DNA from: Chelativorans multitrophicus
GTDB lineage: Bacteria; Pseudomonadota; Alphaproteobacteria; Rhizobiales; Rhizobiaceae
Assembly: GCF_011317445.1 (NCBI RefSeq)
Contig: NZ_JAAAPL010000001.1
Location: 558,001 to 622,000, forward strand
Length of the DNA: 64,000 bases
Direction: 5' to 3'
Within the stretch, counting starts at the first letter, position 1. The number at the start of each line of letters is the position of its first letter. The notes under the pieces were generated by a model. The model was not told the DNA's origin. It made no database searches and saw only the letters and a program-made list of their open reading frames with translations. The position numbers were made by a program, and so were the translations under genes. Positions 34,304 to 44,416 of the stretch are shown in pieces.

Positions 34304-36280
34304 TCAGGCAGCGGCAATCTTGCCGCCGCCCTGCTTGGTGACAACCACCACGGCCGGGCGCACCGGCATGTTTTCCTGGAAGTCGGGCCAACGGGTGGCG
34401 GGCTGCTCGAAAGTGGCAAGGCCCTCATCGCCCGGATGCTGCACCGCGAGGAACAGCGTCTCACCGTCCGGCGTGAAATAGGGGCCGCACATTTCCGCGC
34501 CAACAGGCACGCGGAAGAAGAGCTTGGAGGTTCCCCGCGCCTCACCTTCGGTGTCCACAGCCCAGAGACCGTCGGTGCGGCCGGTGGCCTTCTGATTGTT
34601 GCCATCGGTAGACACCCAAAGGCGTCCATCGGCATCGATCGCGCAGTTGTCGGGCATGCCGAACCAGCCGTTGCGCGTGGTATCCGGGGAGAAGCTCGCA
34701 CCCACCTCGGCAACGGAGGGATCGCCGCACTTCAAGAGCACTTCCCAGGTCGATTTGGTGGAGGCGAAATCGCCGTCGGTCTCGGTGATCTCGATGATAT
34801 GGCCGAAGGCGTTCTCCGCGCGCGGATTCGCCGTGTCCACCTGCTCTTCCGTGCGGCGCGTGTTGTTGGTGAGCATCACATAGACCTTGCCGGTCTTCGG
34901 ATTGGGCTGCACGTCCTCGGGCCGGTCCATCTTGGTGGCGCCGAGCAGGTCTGCGGCGCGGCGGGTCTCGATCAGGACGTCCGCCTGGCTTTCGAAGCCG
35001 TTCTCGGCCGTGAGCGGGCCCTGGCCATGGACGAGCGGCATCCATTCCATCGTGCCGTCCTCGTTGAAGCGGGCGACATAAAGCGTGCCCTCGTCCAGGA
35101 GGTCCATATTGGCGGCGCGATCCTGCTCGCTGTAGGTGCCGGCGGTCACGAATTTGTAGACATAGTCGAAACGCTCGTCATCGCCGCAATAGGCAACCAC
35201 GCGCCCGTCCCTGTTGACGATGCTCTCGGCCCCCTCGTGCTTCACGCGGCCGAGCGCCGTGCGCTTCTTGGGCACGGAGTTCGGGTCGAGCGGATCGACC
35301 TCGACCACCCAGCCGAAGCGGTTGGGCTCGTTCGGCTCCTTGGAGACATCGAAGCGGTCGTGGAACTGGCCCCAGCTGTATTCGCCACCCGGCACGCCGA
35401 TACGCTGGTAATTGTCCGCTTCGCGATGGCCTTCCGGCAATTCGCCCATGAAATAGCCATGGAAGTTTTCTTCCGCCATCAGGTAGGTGCCCCACGGCGT
35501 AACGCCGCCTGCGCAGTTGTTGATGGTGCCCAGCACCTTCGTCCCGGAGGTATCGGCATTCGTCTTCATGCGGTCATGGCCGGCCGCGGGGCCGGAGAGC
35601 TGCATTTCCGTGTCGGCGGTGATGCGCCGGTTGTACTGGCTGTCCAGCACCGGCTCCCAACGGCCATCCACCTTGCGGATTTCGATGAGAGTGCCGCCAT
35701 GGGCCGCTATTTCGATATCCACCAGGTCCTTGGTGTACTCGCCGAGCTTCACCTCGTCGCCTTCCACCGTGGCAAAGCCGGGGAACATCAGCTCGGCATT
35801 GGTGTATTCGTGATTGACCACCAGGATGCCGCGGTCATCGGCGCCATCGAGCGGGATGAAGCCCACAAAGTCGTTGTTGTAGCCGAACTGCCTGGACTGC
35901 GACTCGGCCGTCTGGTTGGCGGGGTCGAATTCCGGCGCGTCGGCGAAGACCTTGTCCCCCCACCGCAGGAAGATCTGCGCATCATAGCCTTCGGCCACAT
36001 GATGCGTCTCGTCGACGCCGGCCTCCACCTCCGCGAACGTGAACTGGGAGGCGGGTCCTTCGGCTTTCGCGTCCCTGGCGGCAAGCAGCGCCAGAGGGCT
36101 GACTGTGGCACCGATGGCGGCGACGGCCAGAGAACCGCGGAGGAAGCCGCGGCGCGAATAGCGGCGATGGATAATGTCGCCCATGGTGGGGTTGGCGCTC
36201 TCGTTGCGCCCGACATCCTCACGCTCCTCGCGCATTTCGGTAAGTGTCTTGATCGCCTTCGGATCGATGGTCTGGTTCAT
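34304..36280 (-). CDS. phoX: PhoX family alkaline phosphatase (DUF839)
   Basis: 658 residues, Tat-exported: SRRGFLRGSLAVAAIGATV at about 42-60 with the twin arginines, placed after a 40-residue leader, typical for PhoX. The mature domain has the family segments VNHEYTNAELMFPG, NNCAGGVTPWGTYLMAEENFHGYF, FGWVVEVDPLDPN and DNCAIDADGRLWVSTDGN, which bind Ca2+ and Fe3+. PhoX hydrolyses phosphomonoesters in the periplasm under phosphate limitation. AGGAGGC precedes the ATG. A candidate Pho box lies about 52 bases upstream. A 636-codon open frame antisense to it is a codon-bias shadow. Confidence 0.92.
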   Translation of the reverse strand: MNQTIDPKAIKTLTEMREEREDVGRNESANPTMGDIIHRRYSRRGFLRGSLAVAAIGATVSPLALLAARDAKAEGPASQFTFAEVEAGVDETHHVAEGYDAQIFLRWGDKVFADAPEFDPANQTAESQSRQFGYNNDFVGFIPLDGADDRGILVVNHEYTNAELMFPGFATVEGDEVKLGEYTKDLVDIEIAAHGGTLIEIRKVDGRWEPVLDSQYNRRITADTEMQLSGPAAGHDRMKTNADTSGTKVLGTINNCAGGVTPWGTYLMAEENFHGYFMGELPEGHREADNYQRIGVPGGEYSWGQFHDRFDVSKEPNEPNRFGWVVEVDPLDPNSVPKKRTALGRVKHEGAESIVNRDGRVVAYCGDDERFDYVYKFVTAGTYSEQDRAANMDLLDEGTLYVARFNEDGTMEWMPLVHGQGPLTAENGFESQADVLIETRRAADLLGATKMDRPEDVQPNPKTGKVYVMLTNNTRRTEEQVDTANPRAENAFGHIIEITETDGDFASTKSTWEVLLKCGDPSVAEVGASFSPDTTRNGWFGMPDNCAIDADGRLWVSTDGNNQKATGRTDGLWAVDTEGEARGTSKLFFRVPVGAEMCGPYFTPDGETLFLAVQHPGDEGLATFEQPATRWPDFQENMPVRPAVVVVTKQGGGKIAAA

Positions 36281-36331
36281 GCCTGCCTCCTGGTGGGTGG
36301 GAAGTCTCCAGAAGGGCTAAAGCAAACCCGT

Positions 36332-36349
36332 GTTGCAGCCAGATGACAG
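36332..36349 (-). promoter_or_regulatory. Candidate Pho box upstream of phoX
   Basis: On the minus strand CTGTCAT-CTGG-CTGCAAC: the first 7-base half is a perfect PhoB half-site, the 4-base spacer is correct, and the second half keeps CTG and the A. It lies about 52 bases before the phoX ATG, between phoX and the MFS gene. PhoB control of phoX is well known in rhizobia, which raises the prior, but the second half is degenerate. Confidence 0.5.
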
Positions 36350-36371
36350 AATCTTGGCGCCGGCGACAACT

Positions 36372-37610
36372 TCACCCCGCCGCGGCGAGCGCGGGCCTCT
36401 CCACCGGCTTTTCCTGGATCGGCCAATGGACGATGGCGGCGAAAATTCCGAGTGCGACGCCCAGCCACCACACCGGGTCATACGAGCCGAACCGATCATA
36501 GAGATAGCCGCCGAGCCAAACGCCGAGGAACGATCCGATCTGGTGCGAGAAGAAGACCACGCCGCCGAGCATGCCGAGATGGCGTGTGCCGAACATCACG
36601 GCCACGAGCGCATTGGTGGGCGGTACGGTCGAAAGCCACAGGAACCCCATCAAAATCGCGAAGATCACCACCGTGATGGGAGTTTGCGGCAGGAGGAGGA
36701 ATGCGGTCACAAGGACGGAGCGTGCGAGATAAATGAAGGCCAGAAAGGCCGGCTTCGGATAGCGCTGGCCAATAAAGCCTGAAGCGAGCGAACCGATGAT
36801 GTTGCAGAAACCGATGAGCGCGAGCGCGATCACCGCATAGCTGGCATCGATGCCGATATCCCCGAGATAGGCGGGAAAGTGCGCCGTGATGAAGGCGACC
36901 TGAAAACCGCAGACGAAGAAACCGGAGTTCAACAGGACGAAGCCGCGATGGGCGAAGGCCTCGCGCAGCGCCGCGCCGAAAGTCTGCTCATATTCGGCCT
37001 GGCGCGCCACGCCGCTCGACGAATTGCCGGCCAGCGGAATGGCGAGCACCGGCACGATGAGCATGGCGATGCTCATATAGACGAGCGTGTCAGACCAGCC
37101 GAAACTGTCGATCATGCCTTGGCTGATGGGAGCGAAGAGGAACATGCCCGCCGAGCCCGCCGCCGTTCCGATGCCGAAGACCAGGCTGCGCTTTTCCGAA
37201 GGCACGTTGCGCGCGAAGGCTGACAGAACGATGCCGAAGGAGCCTGCCGCAACGCCGAGGCCAACCAGAGCGCCGCCGCCGATGTGCAGTATCGCCGGGC
37301 TGTCGGCGGTGGCCATCAGGAAAAGCCCAAGCGCGTAGAGAATGCCGGACATGGCGAGCACCCGCCAGGTGCCGAAACGGTCGGCAATCGCGCCGAAGAA
37401 TGGCTGGCCGGCGCCCCAGAGCAGGTTCTGGATCGCCATGGCGAGCGCAAAGGTCGTGCGGTCCCAGCCCTTTTCCGCGAGCATGGGAAGCTGGAAGAAA
37501 CCCATGGCCGAGCGCGGGCCGAAGGTGAGCGCAGCGATAAGACAGCCGCAGATCACGATCAGCCACGGAAAGGATGGGGAAGCGGCGCGGGTCGAAACGG
37601 TCTTGGTCAT
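36372..37610 (-). CDS. Major facilitator superfamily transporter
   Basis: 412 residues with twelve hydrophobic helices. GAIADRFGTWRVLAMSG is the loop 2-3 MFS motif and the second half has GQRYPKPAFLAFIYLARS. Architecture resembles the monocarboxylate/oxalate-like (MCT/OFA) or YbfB group of MFS. Substrate unknown. It precedes phoX on the same strand, 91 bases upstream, but the intervening Pho box suggests separate control. Its own upstream region (37611-37740) is AT-rich. Confidence 0.88.
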   Translation of the reverse strand: MTKTVSTRAASPSFPWLIVICGCLIAALTFGPRSAMGFFQLPMLAEKGWDRTTFALAMAIQNLLWGAGQPFFGAIADRFGTWRVLAMSGILYALGLFLMATADSPAILHIGGGALVGLGVAAGSFGIVLSAFARNVPSEKRSLVFGIGTAAGSAGMFLFAPISQGMIDSFGWSDTLVYMSIAMLIVPVLAIPLAGNSSSGVARQAEYEQTFGAALREAFAHRGFVLLNSGFFVCGFQVAFITAHFPAYLGDIGIDASYAVIALALIGFCNIIGSLASGFIGQRYPKPAFLAFIYLARSVLVTAFLLLPQTPITVVIFAILMGFLWLSTVPPTNALVAVMFGTRHLGMLGGVVFFSHQIGSFLGVWLGGYLYDRFGSYDPVWWLGVALGIFAAIVHWPIQEKPVERPALAAAG

Positions 37611-37740
37611 GGGAGTGCCCTTGATTGCGTAGCCATAGACTTAGCCAAAGCAATCATTGATTCAAATGAATAGATGAGCACTGTAGTTTCAATATTTTTG
37701 ATGCTTACTCGTAAAGCGCCTGCGCCTGGCGAGCGCAGAC

Positions 37741-38487
37741 TCACGGCGCGCTCTCTCCCTCCGGGAGATTGCGCATCACTGCGGCGAGAAAGCCTGCCCT
37801 CGCCTCCGGCTCGGTAAGTCCCCGCGGCTCGTAGACATGGCGTGCGAAGAAAAAGCCCGTCAGCGCGAAAGCCTGCGAGAGGATCGCCCGATCATAGAGG
37901 GCCTCGTTTCCGGCGGTCAGGAAGGTCGGCAACGGAAGCAGCTTGTCAGCCCAGGGTGCTCCCGCTTCCCGCGTTACCGCCCTTCCCGTTTTCGGTGAGA
38001 CATAAGCGAGGTCTTCGCGGCTGCCCGTCACCGCGCAGCGGGCAAGATCGAGCCCGAAACCCAGCGCATCCAGCACGGCGAGCTCGAAGCGCGCCACCAG
38101 AACGCCCGCCGTCTCTGGCTCGTCCAGATGGGCCGCGATCACGCCCAGCGCCTCGAACAATCCAGGATGCGGGTCACGTTCGGGCAGCAGGCGCAGGTGA
38201 GCGGCGAGCAGCTGGATGCCGTAGATCGCAACGGCAGAGTTCAAAAGCCGCGCCGCATTGAGCTCCAGCGGTTCCACCTGGAACAGGCCCAGATGCTCGT
38301 CGAGCCGCGCGCGCCAGGTGAGATCCACCCTGTTGCCCGGTTGCAGCACCGGTTGCATGCGTTTCGAGCGTCCGCCGCGAACGAGGCCCAGATGCCGGCC
38401 GTGGGCGGCGGTTATCGCCTCCAGGATGACACTGGACTCGCCGTGCCTGCGGGTGCCGAGCACAATGCCTTCGTCATGCCATTCCAT
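37741..38487 (-). CDS. recO: DNA repair protein RecO
   Basis: 248 residues: N-terminal OB-fold [51 protein letters not shown], then the helical domain ([49 protein letters not shown]) and a C-terminal region. With RecF/RecR it loads RecA onto SSB-coated DNA. It is the last gene of the acpS-lepB-rnc-era-recO series, 17 bases after era. As in other alphaproteobacteria, the zinc-finger cysteines are not all evident. Confidence 0.94.
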   Translation of the reverse strand: MEWHDEGIVLGTRRHGESSVILEAITAAHGRHLGLVRGGRSKRMQPVLQPGNRVDLTWRARLDEHLGLFQVEPLELNAARLLNSAVAIYGIQLLAAHLRLLPERDPHPGLFEALGVIAAHLDEPETAGVLVARFELAVLDALGFGLDLARCAVTGSREDLAYVSPKTGRAVTREAGAPWADKLLPLPTFLTAGNEALYDRAILSQAFALTGFFFARHVYEPRGLTEPEARAGFLAAVMRNLPEGESAP

Positions 38488-38504
38488 GGCCGCTTGTCGC
38501 GCCG

Positions 38505-39422
38505 CTATCCGGGGAATTCAAGCCCCATCTCGCGGTAGCGCTCTGGATCGTCGCCCCAATTCTCGCGGACCTTCACGAAGAGGAACAGATGCACCTTCTG
38601 CTCCAGGATCTGCGCAATATCCTCGCGTGCGGCCTGGCCGATGTCGCGGATCGTCGATCCCTTGTGGCCAAGCACGATCTTTTTTTGGCTTTCGCGCTCC
38701 ACATAGATCACCTGCTCTATGCGCACGGAGCCGTCCTTCTTCTCCTCCCATTTCTCCGTCTCGACATGGGCGGAATAGGGAAGCTCCTGATGCAGCCGCA
38801 TATAAATCTTTTCGCGCGTTATCTCGGCTGCGAGCTGGCGCATCGGCAAATCGGAGATCTGGTCTTCAGGATAGTACCAGGGACCTTCCGGCAGCGCCTC
38901 GGCCAGATAGCCCAGCAGGTCATCGCAGCCGTCCCCCGTCAGCGCCGAGATCATGAAAGTCCGGTCGAAGGAAACACGCTCGTTCGCCTCCGCGGCCAGC
39001 ACAAGCAGCTTGTCGCGCTTTATACGATCGACTTTGTTGAGGATCAGGATCTTCGGCTGCCGCACTTCGGAAAGGTTATCGAGGATCGTTTCGGCATCTC
39101 CCCTGATGCCGCGCTCGGCATCGAGAAGGAACGCCACGATATCCGCGTCCTTGGCTCCGCCCCAGGCCGTCGTCACCATGGCCCGGTCCAGGCGGCGCCG
39201 CGGCTTGAAGATGCCGGGCGTGTCGACAAACACGATCTGCGTCCTGTCGCGCGTGGCTATGCCGCGGACCAGTGCTCGGGTCGTCTGCACCTTGTGCGTG
39301 ACGATCGACACCTTCGCGCCTACCAATTGGTTGAGCAGCGTCGATTTTCCAGCGTTCGGCGCACCGATCAACGCGACGAAGCCGGAGCGTGTGCCCGGCG
39401 AAGGCTCTCCGGTTTCGGTCAT
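38505..39422 (-). CDS. era: GTPase Era
   Basis: 305 residues from ATG 39422. G1 loop GAPNAGKST at 20-28, switch region [22 protein letters not shown] (G3), LNKVDRIKR (G4) and [11 protein letters not shown] (G5), then a C-terminal KH domain with [20 protein letters not shown] that binds the 3' end of 16S rRNA. It helps 30S subunit maturation. The ATG overlaps the rnc stop (ATGA), the classic rnc-era coupling. The frame extends eight codons further upstream, which is not family sequence. Confidence 0.97.
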   Translation of the reverse strand: MTETGEPSPGTRSGFVALIGAPNAGKSTLLNQLVGAKVSIVTHKVQTTRALVRGIATRDRTQIVFVDTPGIFKPRRRLDRAMVTTAWGGAKDADIVAFLLDAERGIRGDAETILDNLSEVRQPKILILNKVDRIKRDKLLVLAAEANERVSFDRTFMISALTGDGCDDLLGYLAEALPEGPWYYPEDQISDLPMRQLAAEITREKIYMRLHQELPYSAHVETEKWEEKKDGSVRIEQVIYVERESQKKIVLGHKGSTIRDIGQAAREDIAQILEQKVHLFLFVKVRENWGDDPERYREMGLEFPG

Positions 39423-40135
39423 GGCAGGCTTTCCATCGGCGTCCATACGGCCTCGCGAATCAAAACCTCGGTCGCAGCAGCCTGTTCCGCCTCACGCTTG
39501 GAGCGCCCCCGGCCGCGCCCTTCCTGGAAGCCGGCGATGCGCACCACGGCGGTGAACACAGGATCGTGGTCCGGCCCCTCGCGACTCTCGATCACGTAAT
39601 CCGGCGTGGCGCTCGATACCCGGTGCGCCCATTCCTGAAGCGCGGTCTTCGCATCGGCGCGGGCCGCCCCCTCGGCGGTGGAACGCTCCGTCCAGTGGGT
39701 GCGGATGAACTGGCGCGCGCCGTCCAACCCGTCCTGCAGGTAGATCACGGCAATCAGCGCTTCAAGCACATCGGCCCGCAGGTTGACTTGCTTGCGCATG
39801 GCGAGGGCCTTCAAGTCGCTGCCGGTCCGGATCAGCGTGTCGAGGCCGAGTTCTTCGGTGATTTCCGCCAGTGTTTCGGCGTTGACCAAGGAATTGAGGC
39901 GCAGCGAGAGCTCGCCCTCGGAAGCGTCTGGATAGGCTTCGTAAAGCATCTCGGCGACAGCGAGCCCCAACACCCGGTCGCCAAGGAATTCCAGGCGCTG
40001 ATAGTCCCCTCCCTTGCCGCGCGCGCTCGAATGGGTGAGCGCGCGTTCAAGCAGCTCGGCATCACGGAAGGAAAGGCCGATCCGCTCGTTCACGGCCTCA
40101 GCCAGTTCATGCCCTTTTGGACGCCTCCGCGTCAT
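39419..40135 (-). CDS. rnc: Ribonuclease III
   Basis: Double-strand-specific endonuclease processing rRNA and many mRNAs. 238 residues with the catalytic signature QRLEFLGDRVLGLAV at about 47-61 (E49, D53), second acidic site ADVLEALIAVIYLQDGL, and a C-terminal dsRNA-binding domain (PDYVIESREGPDHDPVFTAVVRI...GRSKREAEQAAATEVL). ATG 40135 or GTG 40138 may be used; GAGGAG is very close to both. Six bases separate it from lepB, and it overlaps era by four bases. Confidence 0.97.
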   Translation of the reverse strand: MTRRRPKGHELAEAVNERIGLSFRDAELLERALTHSSARGKGGDYQRLEFLGDRVLGLAVAEMLYEAYPDASEGELSLRLNSLVNAETLAEITEELGLDTLIRTGSDLKALAMRKQVNLRADVLEALIAVIYLQDGLDGARQFIRTHWTERSTAEGAARADAKTALQEWAHRVSSATPDYVIESREGPDHDPVFTAVVRIAGFQEGRGRGRSKREAEQAAATEVLIREAVWTPMESLP

Positions 40136-40141
40136 CACTCC

Positions 40142-40891
40142 TCAATCGATCCAGCTTAACATACGCGACAGCCGGATTTCGGATGGCCAGCGCCAAAGCT
40201 CCAGGGGGCTGGCCCCGCCAGCAATCGAGAAGAAGATGATATTGGCGCGGCCCACCAGGTTCTCCACCGGCACGAAACCGACCGAGAAACGACTGTCGGC
40301 GGAATTGTCGCGATTGTCGCCCATCATGAAATAATGCGCCTCGGGGACGATGAATTCCCGCGTATTGTCACCGACCGTTGTGGGCGAAAGGTCGAGCGTT
40401 TCATAAGAGACGCCATTGGGAAGCGTCTCGCGATAGACATCCACCGGCCGAGCCTGATCAGTAATGTCCTGATCCTCTATCTGCCCGATTTTCTCACGCG
40501 GAACGGCTGTCCCATTGATGTAGAGCTGGCCGTCGCGCATCTGGATGCGATCACCCGGAAGGCCGATGACGCGCTTGATGTAATCAAGTGAAGGATCGGG
40601 CGGATATTTGAAGACGACGACGTCGCCGCGCTCCGGTTCCGCTCCCCAGATCCGGCCCGAAAACAGCGGCGGCGAGAACGGAAACGAATAGCGCGAATAG
40701 CCATAGGCCCATTTGGTCACGAAGAGATAATCACCCTCCAGCAAGGTCGGGCGCATGGAGCCGGAGGGAATTGAAAAGGGCTGAAAGAAAAAGGTTCTGA
40801 TAACAAGGGCAATCAGCAGTGCCTGAACGACGACGCTAATGGTCTCGCCCACCCCGCCTGATTTTCTTTTGGATCTATCCGCCACGCTCAT
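40142..40891 (-). CDS. lepB: Signal peptidase I
   Basis: 249 residues from ATG 40891, with GAGGA five bases before. One transmembrane helix (about 18-36), then the catalytic serine in SIPSGSMRPTLLEGD (S45), and the catalytic lysine in DYIKRVIGLPGD (K106), followed by GDNRDNSADSR, the box E motif. It cleaves signal peptides from exported preproteins. The frame is open for 27 codons further upstream but without family resemblance. Its place between acpS and rnc is the common alphaproteobacterial order. Confidence 0.97.
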   Translation of the reverse strand: MSVADRSKRKSGGVGETISVVVQALLIALVIRTFFFQPFSIPSGSMRPTLLEGDYLFVTKWAYGYSRYSFPFSPPLFSGRIWGAEPERGDVVVFKYPPDPSLDYIKRVIGLPGDRIQMRDGQLYINGTAVPREKIGQIEDQDITDQARPVDVYRETLPNGVSYETLDLSPTTVGDNTREFIVPEAHYFMMGDNRDNSADSRFSVGFVPVENLVGRANIIFFSIAGGASPLELWRWPSEIRLSRMLSWID

Positions 40892-41017
40892 TTCGTCCTC
40901 GGTTCGGCCGCCTCGCCAGGCGACCCATTTTGCAATTCGTCTTATCGGCTTGCGGCCTTTACGGCAATGCACCGACCTGCGGCATTCGCAGCTTCTTTGT
41001 TCACCATGGATCCAAGG

Positions 41018-41419
41018 CTATTCTACGGACACTGCCTCGATAATGACGAATGCCTGGGCAAGAGGAAAATCATCTGTAATGGTGAGATGGATAAGCGGCC
41101 GGTGACCTGCCGGAATCAATGCATTCAGCCGCTCGGCCGCCCCGCCCGTCAAATGCATGGTAGGCTTGCCGCCCGGCAAATTCACCACGCCCATATCGCG
41201 CCAGAATACGCCTTGAGCCAGTCCCGTCCCTAGCGCCTTGGCGCAAGCCTCCTTGGCTGCAAAACGCTTCGCATAAGAAGCGGCGCGCATGCGCCTCCGA
41301 TCGGATTTGACGCGCTCGACCTCTGTGAAAACGCGATGAGTGAAGCGCTCGCCATGCCGCTCAAGCGCTTTCTCGACACGGCGGATATCGATGAGGTCAC
41401 TGCCGATTCCGACGATCAT
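41018..41419 (-). CDS. acpS: Holo-[acyl-carrier-protein] synthase
   Basis: 133 residues. [23 protein letters not shown] carries the metal-binding Asp8 and [19 protein letters not shown] carries Glu57, the two hallmark residues of AcpS, which transfers phosphopantetheine from CoA to ACP. ATG 41419 overlaps the stop of the DUF2062 gene (ATGA). The 126-base gap before lepB holds no gene. Confidence 0.96.
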   Translation of the reverse strand: MIVGIGSDLIDIRRVEKALERHGERFTHRVFTEVERVKSDRRRMRAASYAKRFAAKEACAKALGTGLAQGVFWRDMGVVNLPGGKPTMHLTGGAAERLNALIPAGHRPLIHLTITDDFPLAQAFVIIEAVSVE

Positions 41420-42000
41420 GATGCCACCGCGTCCGCGCCGCCCGCGGCCCGGCGCCGCGCCCTTTCCGCCAGCCGCTTTCGCCGTTCCTCGCGAAAGGCA
41501 TTCGTCGCTCCGCGAGTCACAAAGTAGAAGATCAATCCCGCCAGCAAGCCAAGCGGCAGCGAACCGATCGCCATCGGCTTCAGCAAAGGCTCCCAAAGCT
41601 TCTCGAATTCCAGATGCCAGAGCATGTGTCCGATATCCTTAGGTCCTATTCCTGCCGGATGTTCGCCGCGCAGGATAAACTTGCCCGTCTCGAGCGTGGC
41701 TCCCCAAATGAAGGGAAAGGTCAGCGGATTGCCGACAAAGGTGCCCAAGGCGGAAGCGACCAGATTGCCGCGGATCACCCACGCTACCGCTGCTGCGATG
41801 ATAATGTGAAATCCCATGAAGGGCGTGAATGAGGCAAACACCCCGGCGGCAACGCCCGCGGCGATCGCATGCGGCGTGGCACTAAGCCTCAGGGCGCGCT
41901 TGACCAGGTAGGTCGCTGACCGCTGATATGAACGGCGAGGCCAGACCATCGTCCTCAGCCTCTCCCAAAGTGATACCCTTGTCCTGCGCTTGAACAACAT
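41416..42000 (-). CDS. DUF2062 domain membrane protein
   Basis: 194 residues from ATG 42000. The core [78 protein letters not shown] is the DUF2062 signature, with two or three transmembrane helices and another near the C-terminus ([15 protein letters not shown]), then a basic Arg/Ala tail. Function is unknown; it is regularly found between rsh (or pyrE) and acpS in Rhizobiales, and is coupled here to acpS by a four-base overlap. GTG 42015 is an alternative start. Confidence 0.88.
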   Translation of the reverse strand: MLFKRRTRVSLWERLRTMVWPRRSYQRSATYLVKRALRLSATPHAIAAGVAAGVFASFTPFMGFHIIIAAAVAWVIRGNLVASALGTFVGNPLTFPFIWGATLETGKFILRGEHPAGIGPKDIGHMLWHLEFEKLWEPLLKPMAIGSLPLGLLAGLIFYFVTRGATNAFREERRKRLAERARRRAAGGADAVAS

Positions 42001-42107
42001 GCCTTCGTGCTGCACTCTTGCGGCCGCCGCGTCCGCATCGTCCTACTTATATCAACATCATCTTCCGCCGGGCGGTACTCACTATGTAAGCCTCGACCGC
42101 GCCGCCG

Positions 42108-42135
42108 CAAACCGGCAACAGCAAACCCCGGTTTG
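42108..42135 (-). terminator. Weak candidate terminator after rsh
   Basis: 8-bp inverted repeat CAAACCGG/CCGGTTTG with a 12-base loop, 44 bases downstream of the rsh stop. No T-tract. It lies in the 178-base gap between rsh and the DUF2062 gene, which otherwise shows nothing recognisable apart from the DUF2062 promoter region. Confidence 0.35.
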
Positions 42136-42178
42136 TCTCTCTACACAAATATGGAGGTTGCAGGGCGGGTAATGACGT

Positions 42179-44416
42179 CTATCCGTTCACCCGGTGGACA
42201 TTGCCCACGCAGCTCGTTTCCCTTAGCTGTGAAATCAAACGGTTGAGATGCTTCAGGTCCCAGACCTCGATATCAAACACCATTTCGGTGAAATCGGGGG
42301 CGGTATGCTGCATCGAAAGGGTGTGGATATTCGCATCATTGGAGGCCATCACCTGGGCGATGGTGGCAAGTGAGCCGGGTTCGTTGATGGCGGTCACCCG
42401 GATGCGCGCCGGAAACCGCTCTTTCATGTTTTCGTCGATGTCCCAGCGAACGTCGATCCAACGCTCCGGCTGATCGTCGAAGGCCGTCAGCGATGGCGAC
42501 TGGATCGGATAGATCGTAATGCCGGCTCCCGGTGAGAGGATGCCTACAATGCGATCTCCCGGCACCGCCCCTTCGGGCGCGAAGCGCACCGGAAGGTCGC
42601 CGGAAACGCCGCGGATGGGAATCGCCCCATTCTCGCTGGACACTGCTTCCTTTCCCTTCCGGCGGGATGCACGTCCGGGAATCTTGAAAAGCATGCCCGC
42701 CGCGTTGCGCAGGTTGAACCAGCCCTCTTCCCGCCGCTTGGGATATTGCACCGTTACGCGCTCATCCTTGTAATCGGGGAAGACGGCGCGCAGCACGTCC
42801 TGTGACGTTATCTCGCCGCGGCCGACGGCAGCCAGCACGTCCTCAACGTCCTTTCGGGCAAGGCGATGCATCACCGGCTTCAACAGATCCTTGTTGAAGA
42901 CCTTGCCCGCCCGTTCGAAGGCACGTTCGAGAATGCGCGCGCCGAGCCCTGAATATTGTCTGCGGATGGCGTTTCTCGTGGCGCGACGGATGGCCGATCG
43001 CGCCTTGCCCGTGACCACGACCGATTCCCAGGCGGCGGGCGGCACCTGTGCCTTGGAGCGGATGATCTCCACCTCGTCGCCGTTCTTCAATTCAGTCATC
43101 AAAGGCATGATGCGGCCGTTGACCTTGGCGCCCACGCAGGTATCGCCGACATCCGTATGGACGGCATAGGCAAAGTCGATGGGCGTGGCCCCGCGCGGCA
43201 GCGCGATCAACCGTCCCTTGGGCGTGAAGCAGAAGACCTGATCCTGGAAAAGCTCGAGCTTTGTGTTTTCCAGGAACTCTTCAGGATTGTCGCCCTCGGA
43301 AAGCTGCTCGATCGTATGACGCAGCCATGCATAAGCGTTGGTGTCCTTGGAGATCTGGTGACCGGTGCCGTTCAGCTTGGGACCGAAATCCTTGTAGAGC
43401 GAATGTGCCGCCACGCCATATTCGGCGATCCGGTCCATCTCCCGCGTGCGGATCTGCAGCTCCACGCGCTGGCGCGAGGGACCGACGATCGTCGTGTGGA
43501 TGGAGCGGTAGTCGTTCTGCTTCGGGGTCGAGATATAGTCCTTGAAGCGGCCCGGAACGAGCGACCATGTGGTGTGAATGGCGCCAAGGGCGCGGTAGCA
43601 ATCCTCAACGGTTTCTACGATCACGCGAAAGCCGAAGATATCCGACAATTGCTCGAAAGAGAGCGCCTTTGCCTCCATTTTGCGGAAAACGGACCACGGC
43701 TTTTTCTGCCGGCTCTTCACTGCCGCATTTATCTTATAATTCTCGAACAGATGCTGGAGCGCCTGTTCGATCTCGCCGATGACGCCGCGGTTCCGCTCCG
43801 TCAGATCGGCAAGGCGCTCGGTCACGGCATGATAGGCCTCGGGATTTATGTAGCGGAAGGCCAGTTCCTCCAGCTCCTCGCGCATGTCCTGCATGCCCAT
43901 GCGGCCGGCCAGCGGTGCATAGATCTCCATGGTCTCTTCGGCGATCCTCAGGCGCTTATGAGACGGCATGTGATCGAGCGTGCGCATATTGTGCAGCCGG
44001 TCGGCAAGCTTCACGAGAAGTACGCGGACATCCTCGGATATGGCCAGGAGCAGCTTGCGCAGGTTCTCCGCCTGCTCGGCCCTGGAGGAAACCAGGTCCA
44101 GCTTCTTCAGCTTGGTCAACCCCTCGACCAGCTTTCCGATCTCGGAGCCGAAGAGCTCGTCGATTTCATCGCGCGTGGCGGACGTATCCTCGATCGTGTC
44201 GTGCAGCAGGGCAACGGCGATCGTGGCCTCGTCCAGGTGCATGTCGGTCAGGATAGCGGCCACTTCGAGCGGATGGGAAAAATAGGGATCGCCCGAAGCA
44301 CGCTTTTGATGACCATGCTTCTGCATGGCGTAGACATAGGCCTTGTTCAAAAGCGCCTCGTTCACGTCAGGCTTGTAGCGTTGTACACGCTCGACAAGCT
44401 CGTACTGACGCATCAT
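42179..44416 (-). CDS. rsh: Bifunctional (p)ppGpp synthetase/hydrolase
   Basis: 745-residue RelA/SpoT homologue controlling the stringent response. N-terminal HD hydrolase domain with SHPLEVAAIL (H48) and ALLHDTIEDT (H72-D73), so hydrolase is intact; synthetase domain with YRSIHTTIVGPSRQRVELQIRTREMDRIAEYGVAAH (ppGpp synthesis active site); TGS domain (VFCFTPKGRLIALPRGATPIDFAYAVHTDVGDTCVGAKVNG); and C-terminal ACT domain ending in LNRLISQLRETSCVGNVHRVNG. A single long Rsh of this kind is the rule in Rhizobiales. rpoZ lies upstream on the same strand. Start may be the first or second Met. Confidence 0.96.
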   Translation of the reverse strand: MMRQYELVERVQRYKPDVNEALLNKAYVYAMQKHGHQKRASGDPYFSHPLEVAAILTDMHLDEATIAVALLHDTIEDTSATRDEIDELFGSEIGKLVEGLTKLKKLDLVSSRAEQAENLRKLLLAISEDVRVLLVKLADRLHNMRTLDHMPSHKRLRIAEETMEIYAPLAGRMGMQDMREELEELAFRYINPEAYHAVTERLADLTERNRGVIGEIEQALQHLFENYKINAAVKSRQKKPWSVFRKMEAKALSFEQLSDIFGFRVIVETVEDCYRALGAIHTTWSLVPGRFKDYISTPKQNDYRSIHTTIVGPSRQRVELQIRTREMDRIAEYGVAAHSLYKDFGPKLNGTGHQISKDTNAYAWLRHTIEQLSEGDNPEEFLENTKLELFQDQVFCFTPKGRLIALPRGATPIDFAYAVHTDVGDTCVGAKVNGRIMPLMTELKNGDEVEIIRSKAQVPPAAWESVVVTGKARSAIRRATRNAIRRQYSGLGARILERAFERAGKVFNKDLLKPVMHRLARKDVEDVLAAVGRGEITSQDVLRAVFPDYKDERVTVQYPKRREEGWFNLRNAAGMLFKIPGRASRRKGKEAVSSENGAIPIRGVSGDLPVRFAPEGAVPGDRIVGILSPGAGITIYPIQSPSLTAFDDQPERWIDVRWDIDENMKERFPARIRVTAINEPGSLATIAQVMASNDANIHTLSMQHTAPDFTEMVFDIEVWDLKHLNRLISQLRETSCVGNVHRVNG

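Noticed and set aside
34436-36346. 636-codon open frame antisense to phoX
   Set aside because: It is the complementary shadow of a high-GC gene; the phoX frame has a Tat signal, family motifs and a good ribosome binding site, the antisense frame has none.
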